Source of the DNA: Pyrocephalus nanus
Lineage: Eukaryota > Chordata > Aves > Passeriformes > Tyrannidae
Direction of reading: 5' to 3'
Assembly: GCA_038380795.1 (NCBI GenBank)
Contig: CM076274.1
Span: forward strand, 16,524,027 to 16,588,026
DNA: 64,000 nt
The translations under genes were made by a program, and so were the position numbers. Every line of letters begins with the position of its first letter. The stretch's first letter is position 1. The notes beneath the pieces were generated by a model. The model had not been told where the DNA came from and did not search any database. It saw only the letters and a program-made list of their open reading frames with translations. Positions 38,001 to 51,376 of the stretch are shown one piece after another.

Positions 38001-41000
38001 AACTGGTGCTTTTCTGTTCTCCCAGTCATCATATTTTCCTACTTCAGTTTTTCATATGCAATGTATTGTATTTACTAAGCTATTGAGTGGAGTAAATTAG
38101 AATTTTAGAGAATGGCATGTATATAGATATGTGTGTTTTCTGCTCCAGCCTTATCACATGACAATATGATTAATATCAGCACACCAAGTCAGAGTAAACC
38201 TTATAAATATTTAATCTTTATCCTTAGAAATGCATTAATAAATTAGTAGTAATAGGTGTAACAATGGTGCCACAGTGCACCTCTCTGCTACTTTTATTTT
38301 AGATTTTTTTTAAAAAAATCATGCATTGCATATTTCTCAGTTGTAAAGAAACTGAAAAATAAGATAAAACCTGGGAAGATTTAGAGTAACTAACAGCAAA
38401 CTCATCATCTTGCAGGATTCCTCTTCACCCAAGGGCAGGAATCTAAACTCAGCTATTTGTGGAGTTCTGGATGTGCAGACAATCTTTTATAAAGTTAGAA
38501 TTTCAGTTTGAACCTCCCTTTTATAATCCTTCACAGACTTTTACTTCCACTCTTAATTACTATGCTGCTGTTTGCCTGTGAGCAAGATGTTTAACTAGTG
38601 GGCTAAGGTGAGAAAAGGCTGCCACCAGCTAAAGAACCCTGGACCACAGTGAGACAAATCTTCAGCAGCAGTTGGATTTTAACTCCTTTTAGCTGGCTCC
38701 AAAGGCAGTTGTTCTTCTAAACCTCTCATCCCAAAGACAAAGTGACACAAAAACCTTTTTTCACTTTGCTTCTAAGTGGTGCATTGAAGCTGTTCAGTAC
38801 ACGAGCAAACCTTCTACCCATTCAAACACTACATTTTGCTATCTATCATTTGGCACATGTCACACTTCAGTGCAACTGTTTTAGTCTTATAGAGGCTAAT
38901 GGGACATAGCAAGCACGCTGATTACAATACTAACACATCAATGACATAAATATAGGCACGAATATCCCTAAAATTTCTTTGGTTCTTGTTCTAGGCATTA
39001 AGAAGTGGTGCAAGCCAGCTCTTCACTGCAGCAATTTGGATTTGATTTCTTTAAAAAAATATTCTTTTTTCTGCATCAGACACTCTTCTCAGGAGAAACA
39101 CAGAGGGGAAAAACCCCTGCACACTTTGATATTAAGCAGTGGCAGGGGATGTTCAGCTGTTCATGCTGCTCACTTGGTTTCACAGTGCTGTGCTTTCTTC
39201 ACTCCAAAGAGAGAAATTCTTGCGTGCTGGAGGATTTGATTCCTGGTTCTGCACTGCTGCTCTCTGGATGGGGAGGAATGCTTTAAAACTATCGCCTAAT
39301 GTCCACAGGCATCTGGGGAGCCATCCTTCCCTTTACAGAATCCTTGCACACAGATCCCGTTTGGGGAAGATGTGTGGCACAACCCTCAAGGCTGCCAGCA
39401 TGCATAACCCTCCTGTGACGTTTAATCAAAGCAACAGAGTCCCTCAGCAAATATTATACACTGCCTGAGTGTTCCAGGCTCTGAAATTCAGCTTTAACTC
39501 TGACATCTACGCTCCCCTGAGCTGGCTTGATACAGCACTTGAGTCACACAGAGGCAGACGAAATGACCTTGTGAATAAAAATCTGCTATGCAAACTTTCC
39601 AGTTAGAAAACTCCACTGCCATTTGCCTTCCAACCCAAACATTACTCCATGATTTCCCTTTGTGGCTGAACCTGCACTCAAAAGTTCTTGCCCAGGAGGC
39701 AGATTGATCTGCACGAAGTCAGTGGGGCAGGGAAGGGAGCTGCCTTCAGGTGCTGGTGGTTCCTCTGGCACCACAAAGCAGCAGATGAGGGGATTCTGCC
39801 TCTGACCTCAAGTATTTCCTTCCTTGCCTTATGCTACCTTCATTCTGCTTACCATAGAATGACTAATCTTCACCATTGTGCTGAAGCAAACAATAACTGC
39901 AGTAGGCATAGTGGCTATATTGGCATTCTGCAAAATAATGCAGACTTAAATTTACTCCTTATTCAGTGGAAAGCAGGGAGGCAGATGATATTCAAAGCAT
40001 TAGATCAACAAATAGCACATTTTTAGAGGATTAAGTCTATTCTTCAGGTATGTGTCACATGGGACTGGAGGTCAAGTACACAGAACCACCTGATCAGCAA
40101 AATAATCCTCCAGAAGTACCTTGCCTGGAGAGACTTCTTATTATTCTGAAACAGAAATTATTAAGGGGAAAAAAAATGGGAAAAAAAATCCAGAAGCCTA
40201 ACTTTCTCAGGGATTAGTTCTATAAATATAACATCATTCAAAACCAATCGGAAACTTAAAATATTTCAGCTCTTCTGAACATATTCAACTTCTGGATTTC
40301 AGATATTATTCATATCACTAGGGTAGCGCCGTGGATTTGTTTTAGCTGATTATATTAAACCAATAATTTTTAAAAATTCAAAAGACTGTAAAAGCCTGCA
40401 CGTGTCTACTGCCTGTGTGAATAAGTTTGAGATCACGACAGTGGAATGACTGCTCAAGTTGACAGTTCTTCTGGAAACTGAAGATGCTGTGCCTTGGCTT
40501 GCCTTTCACATCTTTGAGGCACAATGTGCAAAGCATCCCTGAGTCAAGTTAAGGAGATGAGGGATCACTTTGTAAATGTGAACCTTGCTCTTGCAAGATC
40601 CCTTCTGCATGTCCAAGTTTTTACGGTGAAAAATTCTGCTTAACTGAACTTCTGTGGGACTGCAGCTGCAAACATGATGGAATGGTCCTTCAGGGCAGCT
40701 CCTAGCCAGGAGTAACCCCAGCTGTCCTACAACACCAAGACTTTATTGGCAGAGAAACAATTTACCTTCTAATCACCAAGTAGGTGACTAATCCACTGCA
40801 CAAGTTAACTCAAGGAGGATGCATTTCCCAATGCCCAACACAAGAATTCCTACATAATTTTTGGCAGAACCCCATCTCTTTCTATTACACTGCTAAACCA
40901 CCACCAAGACCAAAAGCACGTAACTTTTTAAAGTTCTTATAAACCTTTTCTTTTTTATCAGAACACAAAATCAAATAAAAGGGGCACTGAAGTTAGAAAT

Positions 41001-42273
41001 GAACATTCACTTGATTTTCTCATTTCCCAAGAACAATTGACAAACAAAGTGGCTGCATCACCCTCTCAGAACAGGGCAATGAAAAGTCTGATTCAAATTT
41101 GTTGAGTTTCCCCAGGACTTACAGATGGCCCAGTATGGAGAAGATACAGCAAATAGAGAATATGGGTATTTGTGCAATTCTTTTCAGCAAATCCTCTTTG
41201 CATTTTTTTCGAAGAAAGTCTTTTAATTACTTGGAGCACAAGTAGGTTGGGAGATAAGGCAATATCTATTTAAAATATACTGCAAGGTGATTGAGCTTGA
41301 ATGGGTTTACATTAGCAAACAATTGGCACCAGCTGACACAGAGTCAATAAAGAAATCAGACTGGGAGTTACCATCATTTTATGAACCCTATTTAACACCT
41401 CCTCAAGGAAGCCTAACAGTAATCCAGTTTCAGGAAATATTATTTTTGGGATGTCTGTATTCCAGGAATACTCTACAGGCAACACCTGCCATCACACTGG
41501 GAAACCACTTCAGTGAGAGATTCTGCCACTGTCACAAACCAAACCACTCCCAGCTCAGGCAGGCACGGCCTCTTCAAAGGCCACCTGTGTGTCACCTCAT
41601 CCTAAGCATCGTGTCCAGAATCTGTCCCACCATTCTGCAGTCTAAAAATACTGCCTGGGGTGTTTGTTTCCTTTTCTAGTCCCATAATTGCAGTCGGTTT
41701 CTGCAGCAGATTCTGACATTCTCCTGTTTGCTGGCTGAACTCATTCTGTCATGAAAGGTCGGAAAGCAAACGCCTTCAGAATGTCAATAGGTGTTTAAAG
41801 TATTCCACTTCAGCCTGAATTTCTTACGTGCTAACCATCAAGTGTTGATTCAGAGGTCATTAACTTTAAGGTAGGCAACTGAAGCCTATAAAGGGAAAAT
41901 TTTCTCTTTACTTACCTCCTTCAATAAAAATTTGAGGCTGGGTCACATTGACCATTAGCAGCTCTTCAGAGTAAGGTGAAAACTACTGCTGTTCTTTAAT
42001 CCTCCCTAATAGTTCCACGATGTGTATTTAATGACAGTGACATTTAATATATTTACATTTCAAGAGGGTGGCTTGCTTCACAGAAGAGGATGTCATGCTA
42101 CAGATCTATTTAACCTGACCTTGCCTAATTTACCACAGGCCTGCAAAGGAACTCTATCACAAGTCAAAATAAATCACATCTATTGCTATATAACATTTTT
42201 TTTCACACATGAATTTCAAAGGCACTTTACAAATAAAGTTCAGGTTCATTATTTCTAGTAAGAAAGCAGAAAC
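35092..42273. other. non-coding, no gene seen
   Basis: If the CATSPERB-like locus once continued, its C-terminal exons might lie here on the minus strand. I looked for the late GSELFHFRV-type and membrane segments and did not find them. Confidence 0.5.
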
Positions 42274-42401
42274 TTATTGAAAGCTGGCCAGTTTGCTGGC
42301 ACCAAAACCAGGAACGTAGAGCTGGTCCCGTGCATGGAGTTCAAAAGACTCAGCTGTCCAAGAGTAGACCTTGACAGGCCAAACAAGTGCTGAATGTGTA
42401 G
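42274..42401 (-). other. weak candidate exon, possibly CATSPERB-like
   Basis: A good acceptor (CTACCATCTTGCAG above 42401) opens a frame of 41 codons ending in TAA at 42274-42276. The peptide includes VKVYSWTAESFELHARDQLY and then VPGFGASKLASF. It is reminiscent of a later CATSPERB stretch with VYKLTLDS and LPGYSSFL, and it lies in the right direction. The match is short, and the only in-frame donor-like site (GTCAAG|GTCTAC) would shorten it to 32 nt. Treat as tentative. Confidence 0.25.
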
Positions 42402-45400
42402 CTGCAAGATGGTAGTAAATGAGAGAATTTGTGAGGAAAACACAAGACAAGGAAGTATCAGTGATTCTCAGAGGCATAACAATTAAAATTTCTAACAAAA
42501 AGCTTCTGCAAATCATGCTTTTCCTTATTTGAAATAATGAAAATTAAGAGGAAAATTGCTGTTAAAATTAGACCATAATTGAAGCACATTTATTAAACTA
42601 TACCCTGTATTCCCCAAATTGAAATTATTTTTGACCAAGACTTCTTAAGCTTTTTGTTTGCTTTTTACATTAAGATTCCTTTTTTCCTTTAAAAAGAGAA
42701 GAACAATGAGAAATAATGTTATTTTTTGCATAATTTGTAGGCTGGTTGTAGTGTTGTCTTTAACACTTCTTTGAAGTTCAGTAATCTTTAATGGAATTGA
42801 GTTTTAAGAGCCCATTTTGAATCCAATCTATTCATCTGAATAGCTGCAGAAAAAAAATTATACCGTGTACCAGATCATCTATAAACCCCATACATTTTAA
42901 CATTCAGTTTGAAAAAAGAAACCTACCAGAAAAATCCCACTGAGAGTATCATGAGAGAGTGGGAGAACTGAATATACATATTATTTTAAAGCTTCTGAGC
43001 TTATTTTCTCTAAAAATAGTGATCTCTCTACATTGTTTCTGTTATTCTTTTTTTTTTTTTCAGTATGAAAGAATAACAGAAGGAAACATTTATTTTCATG
43101 TTCTTAATCACTTAGTGCATGTTTGCTTTTGAACATTACCTTCAAGACCCAGTTTTGCAGAAACAAACAAGCACCAAAATGTTACGATCAAATGCAGGAC
43201 ATTTCAAGTCAAGGGGACTTCTTGTCTGCCAAGAGAGGAGCAACTGCAAATGGAGTTTACAGTGAGGTTGTGTTTCAAGGCACAACTTTCTGTTTGATAG
43301 ATAAATGACAGATCTCTCAATGAACACTGCAGTAGTTTAATTGAAAACAAACAAAAAGGCTAGCTGGCCTCTGAAAAACAAATCAGAGCCTGAATAATGA
43401 AGTAATCTCTGCACACTGCTCCAGTTTGCCAGGCAGTGTCTGTTGCTTTTATCCAGCAGCAATTTAAACATTTTTTTGCTTATTTCTTGTTTCTTTTCTT
43501 TGCAAGGATAGACAGAACTGCTAGTAGCCTTCTCCATTAATATGCCATATGCATGCTGTGCTCCAGCTGTCATGTTAAAAATACATAAGGCTAAATTAAA
43601 AACTGCTGCAAAGCCTTTTGGTGGCAATCAGATAACACTCTGTGCAAAATATGATTTAAAATGATAATATTTTCCACACATTTCTTATCAGTAATATAGC
43701 TGAAGGATAAAAGAATACTACATTTTGATAATTATCCTTTATGGACATTCTGTGTCATACTATAAATAAACTGCATTTCTCAATAGCATTTAAAAGTGCA
43801 AGTACTGAGTCATAGCTTCAGCTGGTGCAAACAGTAGTGAATCCAGCAATTTTCACCAGCTTGAGCGTCATGATCAAATGAGAACAGCTTTTCTCTTTGG
43901 AAGGAAAATAAACCCTTGCAAAGTAGTTACCAGACTACTCAATAAATGCAGTCAACTGAAATATGGTGTTCAGCCAAAATCAGACCAAGTGGAAACAGTG
44001 AAGTAAAACCCTTAGTGGTACCTGAGAGATCATGATGCCAGGACGGATTGTTGCTGTGGTCACAAGAAGGGAAAGCAGAAGGAAATGGAAGCTGCCAAAT
44101 GTAAAGTGTGCATCATCCTTGGTGTGGCCACAAACACAAGAAAGTTCTCAGTCTGGAAGTGAGTGGTATTTTGGGAAGCTATTTGATCTCAGAGGGAAGA
44201 TGAATCTCACAGCTGAGGCTGCACAAGACCCTCCTTCACACATTACACCTCAAGCAAATGCATTTTAACTGGCTTAGTCACAGCCCTGCCCACCCTTCTG
44301 CCCACAGCAGGGGGACAGGGGAGGAAGTTTGTCATGCTTTTTGGACTCTTTTCTCCATATCTCCCAATGTCCCACTGGTGGCATGTCAGCCACCCACCCC
44401 TGTGCACAGCAGAGGGTCCAGCACTCGGAGCTCTCCATGGCCTGGCTTCACTGGCTTTGTGTTCAGTAATTTGCAGACACAGAGTGCTACAAATCCAATA
44501 ACGCTGTTACTGGGTTCCTAAAGTCCACTGCTGTCCCCAAATCCAGCAGATCTCATAAAATAGTACTCTGTGAGGGATTTGGAAAATCCCTCCTCTGCAG
44601 ATAGGGAGACTATAACCTAATACATCATTTCAGGCTTTCTTTGGCTTTGTTCTTACACGTGTTCTTACTCCATCAAAACTGCTGTTCAGCTGTACAGATA
44701 TATTTTTTTTTGAAAAAAAATATTGTTATGAACAATCTGTATATCTACACAAAGATTATTAATTGTCAAGTCAAAAACTATTGGGCACATATCGATAATA
44801 ATTTTAATAAAAAAAAATATTGTCCTACTGCATAATAAAGTCTAACAATTCTTCCCTCTAGCTACAGGAAGTAAAATTCTAAATATATGATTATTTCACT
44901 TACTATAAAAAAAGTATTGTGGATCAACCAGCTGAAAAAAAATGGATAAGAATAAATAAATTCCTGTGCTGTATATCATGAAACATTACTAGGTAATTTT
45001 TAAAAGACACATGAAATCAATTTTATACTTAATAATAGGGTAGCTTCATTATGTATTTTACAGTAACAAATAATACAATAACTATCTTGTTCACGCTGTA
45101 GTTTCAGGCTCAAGAAAACAGCCTGCATCACTCTGAGAACCATGCATATATAATAATACAAATGGAAACTAAATCACAGATGTTCTAAATATGAGAGGGC
45201 AATAAAGCAGTGTTGGAACATTAGTCTATTCTGATATGCAACTGCACTGAAAACACAAAACTTCTCTCAATTACTGAAGCTGTTCACACCAGAAAACTCC
45301 ACTGAGACAGATTTCACCAATGCAAGAAAAATTGCTATTGGACTTTCCCTGATAATTAAAATCTGTGGTAGTTCAACAACATAAGAGCTATTTTCTTTTG

Positions 45401-48400
45401 TCATGACACATCTATCCCAGGGTACAACACTGGGGCAATGGACTGAACTGAACAGAGCATTGCCAAGAAAAATCTATAAAATTCCCCTATTGCACGTAAT
45501 ACCACGGGAATTAGGTTATTGCTGTCCATAAATAGGATAAACCCTAAACACATCCAATGTAGAACAAGGGATACATTAACCCTTCTGCCTATTCCCTCTC
45601 CTCAGGTAGCACACAACACAGAGCTACATGAGCTTATTCATTATGTGCTTTCCCTTTTTGTACTGAACTCTGCAATCAAAAATGAAATTTTAAACCCTTT
45701 TACTTAAATGTATTGGTTCAATACATGGTGAGAAGTTCCACAGGCCTCAAGCTTAGCCTTTGGTGCCAGTGCAGATTGAATGTGCAGTGGGTAGATGGAT
45801 AGATGGCACCTGAGGAATGTAGCTGAAGTACTGTGGAATTGCACAGCAAATGCAGATGTGGACAGCAAATACACTCAATGGTCATTTAGCAAAACCTTCA
45901 AGACTTCTCAAAAATCACTGGCTCAGCACTGAAAGAAATAGATTACCTCTCTATTGCTAAATCATTAAACATGGTGGGTTAATGAATCTATAATGAAACA
46001 GAAGATCAGCATTTTATTTTAAGAAGAAAGCATTCAAGATTGACTAGAAAGCAACTGAGCTTTTTTTCTGGGACAGAAAACGAGTACTTCACAGCAATTT
46101 AAACCCAAGCAATTGATCTGGACAAACATAACTCCAACATTCAGACTTGAACAATTCAAATTGGTCAGATAGTGTTTTATTTCATCTATTAATTACACTA
46201 ACCTTGCTAAGTGTTTGAAGGAAATATTATGCATCTGTTATGCCAGACAAACTTGCTTCTAAATTATGTTAAATACAAGTAAGTAATTTCTTTGACAAGA
46301 TCAACTTTGGCAACTTTTTTTTTCTGGGGAAAGACCATTTCAGGGAAGTCTCCTGAGTGAAGGAACACAGCTGCCTTTTGGAATAGGAACTCAGGTGGAA
46401 TGGGAACATGGCATCAATCTTTCAGGCAAACCTGTCCCCCTTTCACATCAGTGACTGACGTGCCAGTTTTGAGGTCTTGAGGGAGCCTATGATTTACTTC
46501 CTTGCAGTCTGGTGGCTGGTTTTATTTTGGTTTGGGGTTTTTTTCTGTTTGTTTGGGTTTTGGGTTTGTTTGGGTTTTTTTTTATTTCAATTTACTAGAA
46601 AACAAAATCAATCATTGCAATAATATGCTTCTCTTTTTCTTTTCCCTGGGTGCACACCTATGGTTCTCTCTGCAATATGTCCTAGAATCATCTTACTACT
46701 ACATTTCTAAAGGAAGTTTTGCTTTCTTAACCATCTGTGTAATAGAATATGCAGCATAACATACCCATCTACCTTGTCTTATCTTATCTTAGGCAGTGGA
46801 GAGCTCTGAATCAGTCTGGTCCAGGTAAATCTGTCCATGGGAATGAAGCTCAAAGCACTTCTTTCAGATCCATCAAGCTTTTGTGACTTTTTTTCTCATT
46901 GCATAGAAGGGGAAAAAATTGGAATTCTAGGAACAGCGTTCCCTTTCCCTCCTCACCCAGGAATCTACATGTGGCAGGATGACAAGAAGGAGATGGCAGC
47001 CCCCGTGCTCTTGGTGGTCAGTCAAGGCATCTACATCACCACGAAGAGGAAGGAGCTCCTAGAACCTCAACCTGCCTTTTCTTACAGAGAGGAAAGAGGA
47101 ATTACCTCAAACCAAAGAACCAGCAGGAAGAAAAAACTTCAGAATCAATCAATCAAATGAACAGTAACAAATTGCTGTTACTGATTCAGCACTTCTGTCT
47201 ATTTTCTAAACTCTCCTGAATTCACTGAATATGCCATATATGGGAGCTACCTTTCACTTCAGTTCCCCTTTACACCCAGGAACTCTTCTTTCTAATACAA
47301 AAATCAGACCTTTTTCCTGGCTCTTATTATTCTCTCTGATGCTCAGAAACTTGTTTCATTCTCTGAAACTGCTTGTCATTTTAAGCCTTCAGTTAATCAT
47401 ATAAATAGTAGCTGCAACTTTTTTATTTGTTTTGCCTGAAAAGACAAATCATGGAATATAATGATGCTGATTTATCTTTTTTAATTAAAAATAAGAAGCT
47501 TGGAAAGCATTGCAGGATTGAAAAATGTAAGTAATTTAATTTTTCCAACTGATTTTTCTATTGCTGTTACAGAGGTATTCTTTCCAGCCATCAGCTCTCA
47601 TATCTAAATTTTAATATCAGTGGTATAATTAGAAGTCACAGAAATGCAGCTGACATACTTAATCTCTAGGAAAAGATAAGTAATGTGATTACATTGTATC
47701 TATGTATGATTATTAAGCAAATAGTTGTATGGTGTAAAACCAAGAACCAGAAAATTACTCAAAGTATCTCATTACACAGTATAATTTCTCCAGCTGCCCA
47801 ATTCAAAGTCCATAAAACGTTCATTTTCTAGGTCGTAGAATAAGTTTCATATTCAGATTGCTATTAATTGAATAAACAAGATTAGCTGTGTTGCATCTTC
47901 AGTGTCTTTTCAATTTTATATGCAAACTTACTAATATACTCCCTTTCTCTTCTAACACTTATGCTTTGTCAAATGAAGACTCACTTTGCAGATTTTCATT
48001 ACATCTTGTTTCTTTGCAATATGTCAGAGGATTGAAAGTAAATCAGCAGCTCTAGTGCTTTTTGAAAACTTGGGCAGCATACAAAAAATATCTTTCCACT
48101 TCAGCAGAACTCGAAGTAAAACTTCTAAAAGATCTTACATAGTTTTATGCAAGAACTTCACAAAAAATTGTATCTGAATAACATAAGTAACAGGAAATAT
48201 AGGGAATTATTATATAGGTTGCAAACAAACAAAATATATTCTACATGGCTTACAATGGAAACAATGACAGAGAAATAAATAATTTTGCATTTCACAAACC
48301 TCTCCAGCTACAGGGAGTTTTATATTTGTTAAATCAATAAACACATACTCTATTCAATTATTTAAGAAAAAAAATTGTTTTACAGCAAGTAGAGGGTGTA

Positions 48401-48708
48401 TGAGAAAAAAAAATTGAAAAACAAATATTATCCATGTAAAATATAAATGACAAATTGAAATTAAGGGTCTCCTGCGGCCATCACGTTCTTTGTATTAGGG
48501 AATATGAGGAATAACATGGCAAATAACAAGCAGAAAAGCGTATTTTCAAAATTAGCATTAACCAAACATCAGACATGGAACAAAACGCTCAATTTTGAGG
48601 TTAGATTTTATAGGATTTTTCATCATGACAAAAATATCTGACAGACTGTAAAATATTCAGAGTACTCAAGTTTCTCAGTGCCAAAAAGATGCGAAACTGA
48701 AGAGTCAT
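42402..48708. other. non-coding or former intron
   Basis: Very AT-rich. The only splice-like feature noted on the minus strand is the acceptor at 47665. At 48470-48480 a minus-strand Asp-Gly codon pair recalls a CatSper propeller Asp-box but sits among stops. Confidence 0.45.
46508..46592. repeat. T/G low-complexity tract
   Basis: GGTTT and GGGTTT units such as GTTTGTTTGGGTTTTGGG. Telomere-like hexamers occur by chance but not as a regular array. Confidence 0.8.
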
Positions 48709-48882
48709 CTACACATCAATAATCACGATATCCACTGGACACTGGTGAGTGTATCTAATGTCAAAGGTTATGTGCTTTAAATTTTCTGGTAGTGAATTAT
48801 TTACACTCACTGTAATTAATGTATCTTGTTGATTCATAGTTTTGGTGAAGATTTCTTTAGTAAGCCTGAGAGTTTGGCTGTT
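48709..48882 (-). other. candidate exon, unassigned
   Basis: A pyrimidine-rich stretch ending ATGTTTATGTCAG above 48882 could be a splice acceptor. The frame is open for 57 codons to a TAG at 48709-48711. The peptide looks protein-like (LITVSVNNSLPENLKHITFD and later QCPVDIVIID). It lies just downstream of the last CATSPERB-like block but I cannot align it convincingly to the next part of that protein. Its phase 0 start also disagrees with the phase 1 end of exon I. It could be a further diverged exon, a terminal exon of a shortened gene, or chance. Confidence 0.3.
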
Positions 48883-49080
48883 CTGACATAAACATAACTC
48901 ACACAAAGCACAAGAAGAAAACCAAGAAACTAGAACACATAAATAAATGCGATGGGGGAAGGATTTTCATCAGTTTCCAGGATGCTTGAGTTACAGGTTT
49001 GGTGTTCAGCATGGGGTACTGAAATACGAGATTTAACAATTCACTGAGATAAAAGGGCAATTCACAGTTCCTAAAATTAC

Positions 49081-49170
49081 CTCCATTATAAAACACCACC
49101 ACCCCACTTGCTTCTGAACATAATCTCTTCTTAAGGCTTGCTACCAACATGAAAAGGTATTTATGCCTTC
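49081..49170 (-). pseudogene. CATSPERB: CATSPERB-like exon I (FYN block)
   Basis: The acceptor is TATCTATCTACAG above 49170 and the donor AATGGAG|GTAATT is at 49081. The exon is 90 nt, starting with two codon bases and ending in phase 1. The peptide contains HKYLFMLVASLKKRLC followed by SEASGVVVFYNGG. The human counterpart is VLTFLVDQERGTGVYLFYN, sharing the hydrophobic strand, a small residue plus Gly-Val, and Phe-Tyr-Asn. It is the last block I can place with any confidence. The frame stays open beyond the donor for about 40 more codons, so the 3' boundary is uncertain. Confidence 0.52.
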
Positions 49171-49867
49171 CTGTAGATAGATAACACTCAGCTGACAAAA
49201 GGGTGAAGTATTACTGAGAGTTTCCTCATAAATAGCTATAATTCTGGTAAATGGGTCTTATGGCTGTTGTGGACAGCCCAATAATTCTAATAATTTTCCT
49301 ATTACCAGTTGCTCCTTGCCTTCACATTAGTTGGATCACTAACATCTACTTTTCAGGCCCCAAAAGTGACAGAGAGGAAAGATTCTATTGACAGCTCATA
49401 GAAATGAACCTGATAACAAAATTAAGTTAATGTATTAGCTAAAATAAGAGCATTGCTGTCATTGGTATGATACAATTTGTTAGTTTAAATAATAAGATGG
49501 ATACTATTCTGAGAGCATTCTGAGCATCCAGAACATTAATAAGTACAGATAGGAAGTTGCAGGATTCTGACATTTCCATTTATAACTGCATTTCATGGGC
49601 TGACATTAGGATTTGGTCACACTCATTCAGAATCTTATTTGAAAACAGTCCTATTCTCAGGAAAGTGCAAGATGATCTACAGAGCAGAAGTGGAAAATGG
49701 GGGATGTGGGATTTGAACTGATCTTGAACAAACCTTGTCAGATAAACCAATTGCCTTGACCTGTTAAATGCTAAGCCTGAAGTTGATTAAAGCCAAAAAA
49801 TAATAGAGAGTCAGGGAGTATACAGACAGCATTCCAACAGAAAAAGGAAACAGGAAAAGCTTAACAC

Positions 49868-49983
49868 CCTCCTAGTGAGACGTGCTGGCATTTTTTGAGT
49901 ACAGTGGTTAATAAAAAGAGTCAGGAGATGAGGAGTTGCTTCATATAGGCAGGAATTAAAGGTGGGATATATTGGAAACACAG
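49868..49983 (-). pseudogene. CATSPERB: CATSPERB-like exon H
   Basis: The acceptor GATTTCCCCCTTAG lies above 49983 and the block starts with two codon bases, which completes the split codon left by exon G. The peptide runs AVFPIYPTFNSCLYEATPHL and LTLFINH. It matches human SSSCFYSQEPFL without gaps at Ser-Cys-x-Tyr-x3-Pro-x-Leu. The distance from the FE[VI] motif of exon G to SC[FL]Y is within a few residues of human. The best donor is AGGAGG|GTGTTA at 49868, in phase 0. That does not fit exon I, which starts in phase 1; an earlier GT (CACT|GTACTC) would create a stop at the junction. Confidence 0.55.
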
Positions 49984-51216
49984 CTAAGGGGGAAATCATG
50001 GCCTAGGAGCCAACCTCAGTACACTCAAAGGCTACACTAAAATCATCTCTCCCTATTGCTGGTAGCAGTGTGGGATCCTCTGGGATCTTTTCCTCACCCA
50101 TGGTAGCCTGTGTCTCTCTTTAAAGGCAGAAACTATTTTCCTAATGAGGCTCCATTCATAACCAAGCAATGCAAGTAGAAAATATCCAGTGTTCTTCAGA
50201 AGGCCTCAGATCCAAATCTGTCTGTAGAAAGGTTTTCTGTACTGAATTTTCCAAAATAAGCCAAGACTCACTGTGATTACTCTTCATTTTTCCAAGATTT
50301 CAGTTTCTCTATAAGGGGTTCAGGCAAGCCTTGAAGTGAACTTCAGGCCAAATCCCCTTTCCACTTGGAACAGTAGAAAAAAAGCATGAGCAGCTACAGC
50401 TGGTTTTGCACCTCACCTCCCACTGACTGCTACACTTTCAACAGCTGAGGGATCTTTTCCCTTCCTCATGTCACGCTGCCACTTAGGGCACATGCATAAT
50501 GTTTTCTTTTATTTTGGTTAATGCTTATTACTAATGTATGTAACATGTGGTAGCCTGTTATAAATTCAATTAAATGTTAATGTAAACATCTGCTTGACTT
50601 CATTTGTATACTGATATATCAGGCCAAGAACTAAAACTGTTACCCTCTGAGTTGCTTTTACATTATGTGCTCATCCAAGGAGAAAGAGACAAGAGAAAGG
50701 AATCTGTTAAATTGACACTGGGCAGCTAAACTTCTCTAAATCACTGATACTATAAAAGATATCTCTATCAAAGCAACAGAGATTAAAGGTAAACAGTTAA
50801 AACATTTCTTGCAAGACTCAGGAGCACCAGTGTCTATTAAAGCATAAATAAAAGCCTCAGAGTGCAACTGGAAATATCATAGTGTGGGGAAACAGCAGAA
50901 TGGAGCCACTTGTACAGGCAGGAATAGTTACACTCCCTGGACATGTTCAAGTTGTCAAAAAATGTCATAATTCTCAAACACAATCACAGGTCACTCACAG
51001 AAGAATCACCCTGAGGAGCAGCATCTGAGAAAGGCAGATAAATAACAGTTTCAACTGTTACAGCTCATATAAAAAGAAATAGATATGGCCAAACAAGCAA
51101 CAGGAACCTTGGAACGTGAACCGTTACTAAAAGACATCCCTTAACTCAAGAAAAACTAGGAATCATTAGAGAAAATGTGCTCTGTTCTACCATGCAAGAA
51201 AGCAATTATCACCTAC

Positions 51217-51376
51217 CTCTTAATGTAATTTCAAAGCTTGATTTCAGACAAACCATCTCAAAATTAAACAGAACTTTAGAAAGCAGAAAAATATTCACAT
51301 GGACTAATCGCTGAGGGATGATAAGAATACCATTAGTCACATCAAACATGAGAGCCACCCACAACAACCTGGCATG
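51217..51376 (-). pseudogene. CATSPERB: CATSPERB-like exon G
   Basis: The acceptor CTTCTTGCTCTCCAG above 51376 and the donor AAGAG|GTAGGT at 51217 are both strong. The exon is 160 nt, starts in phase 0 and ends in phase 1. The peptide starts HARLLWVALMFDVTNGILI and ends SKVLFNFEMVCLKSSFEITL. The human counterpart has LVILTSLGLFV and then KLWYN with FEV ten residues after the Asn. Here K-V-L-F-N is also followed by F-E-I exactly ten residues after the Asn. About 16 residues between the two anchors are missing relative to human. It joins exon H in phase. Confidence 0.62.

Noticed and set aside
41287..41679. 130-codon plus-strand frame
   Set aside because: Starts at GTG, has no Kozak context or splice sites, and no recognisable domain.
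46508..46592. Interstitial telomere repeat
   Set aside because: GGGTTT-like units are irregular and mixed with long T runs; not a TTAGGG array.
48440..48540. Asp-Gly codons on the minus strand as a CatSper Asp-box exon
   Set aside because: Flanked by stops in the same frame and no acceptor fits; similarity limited to two residues.
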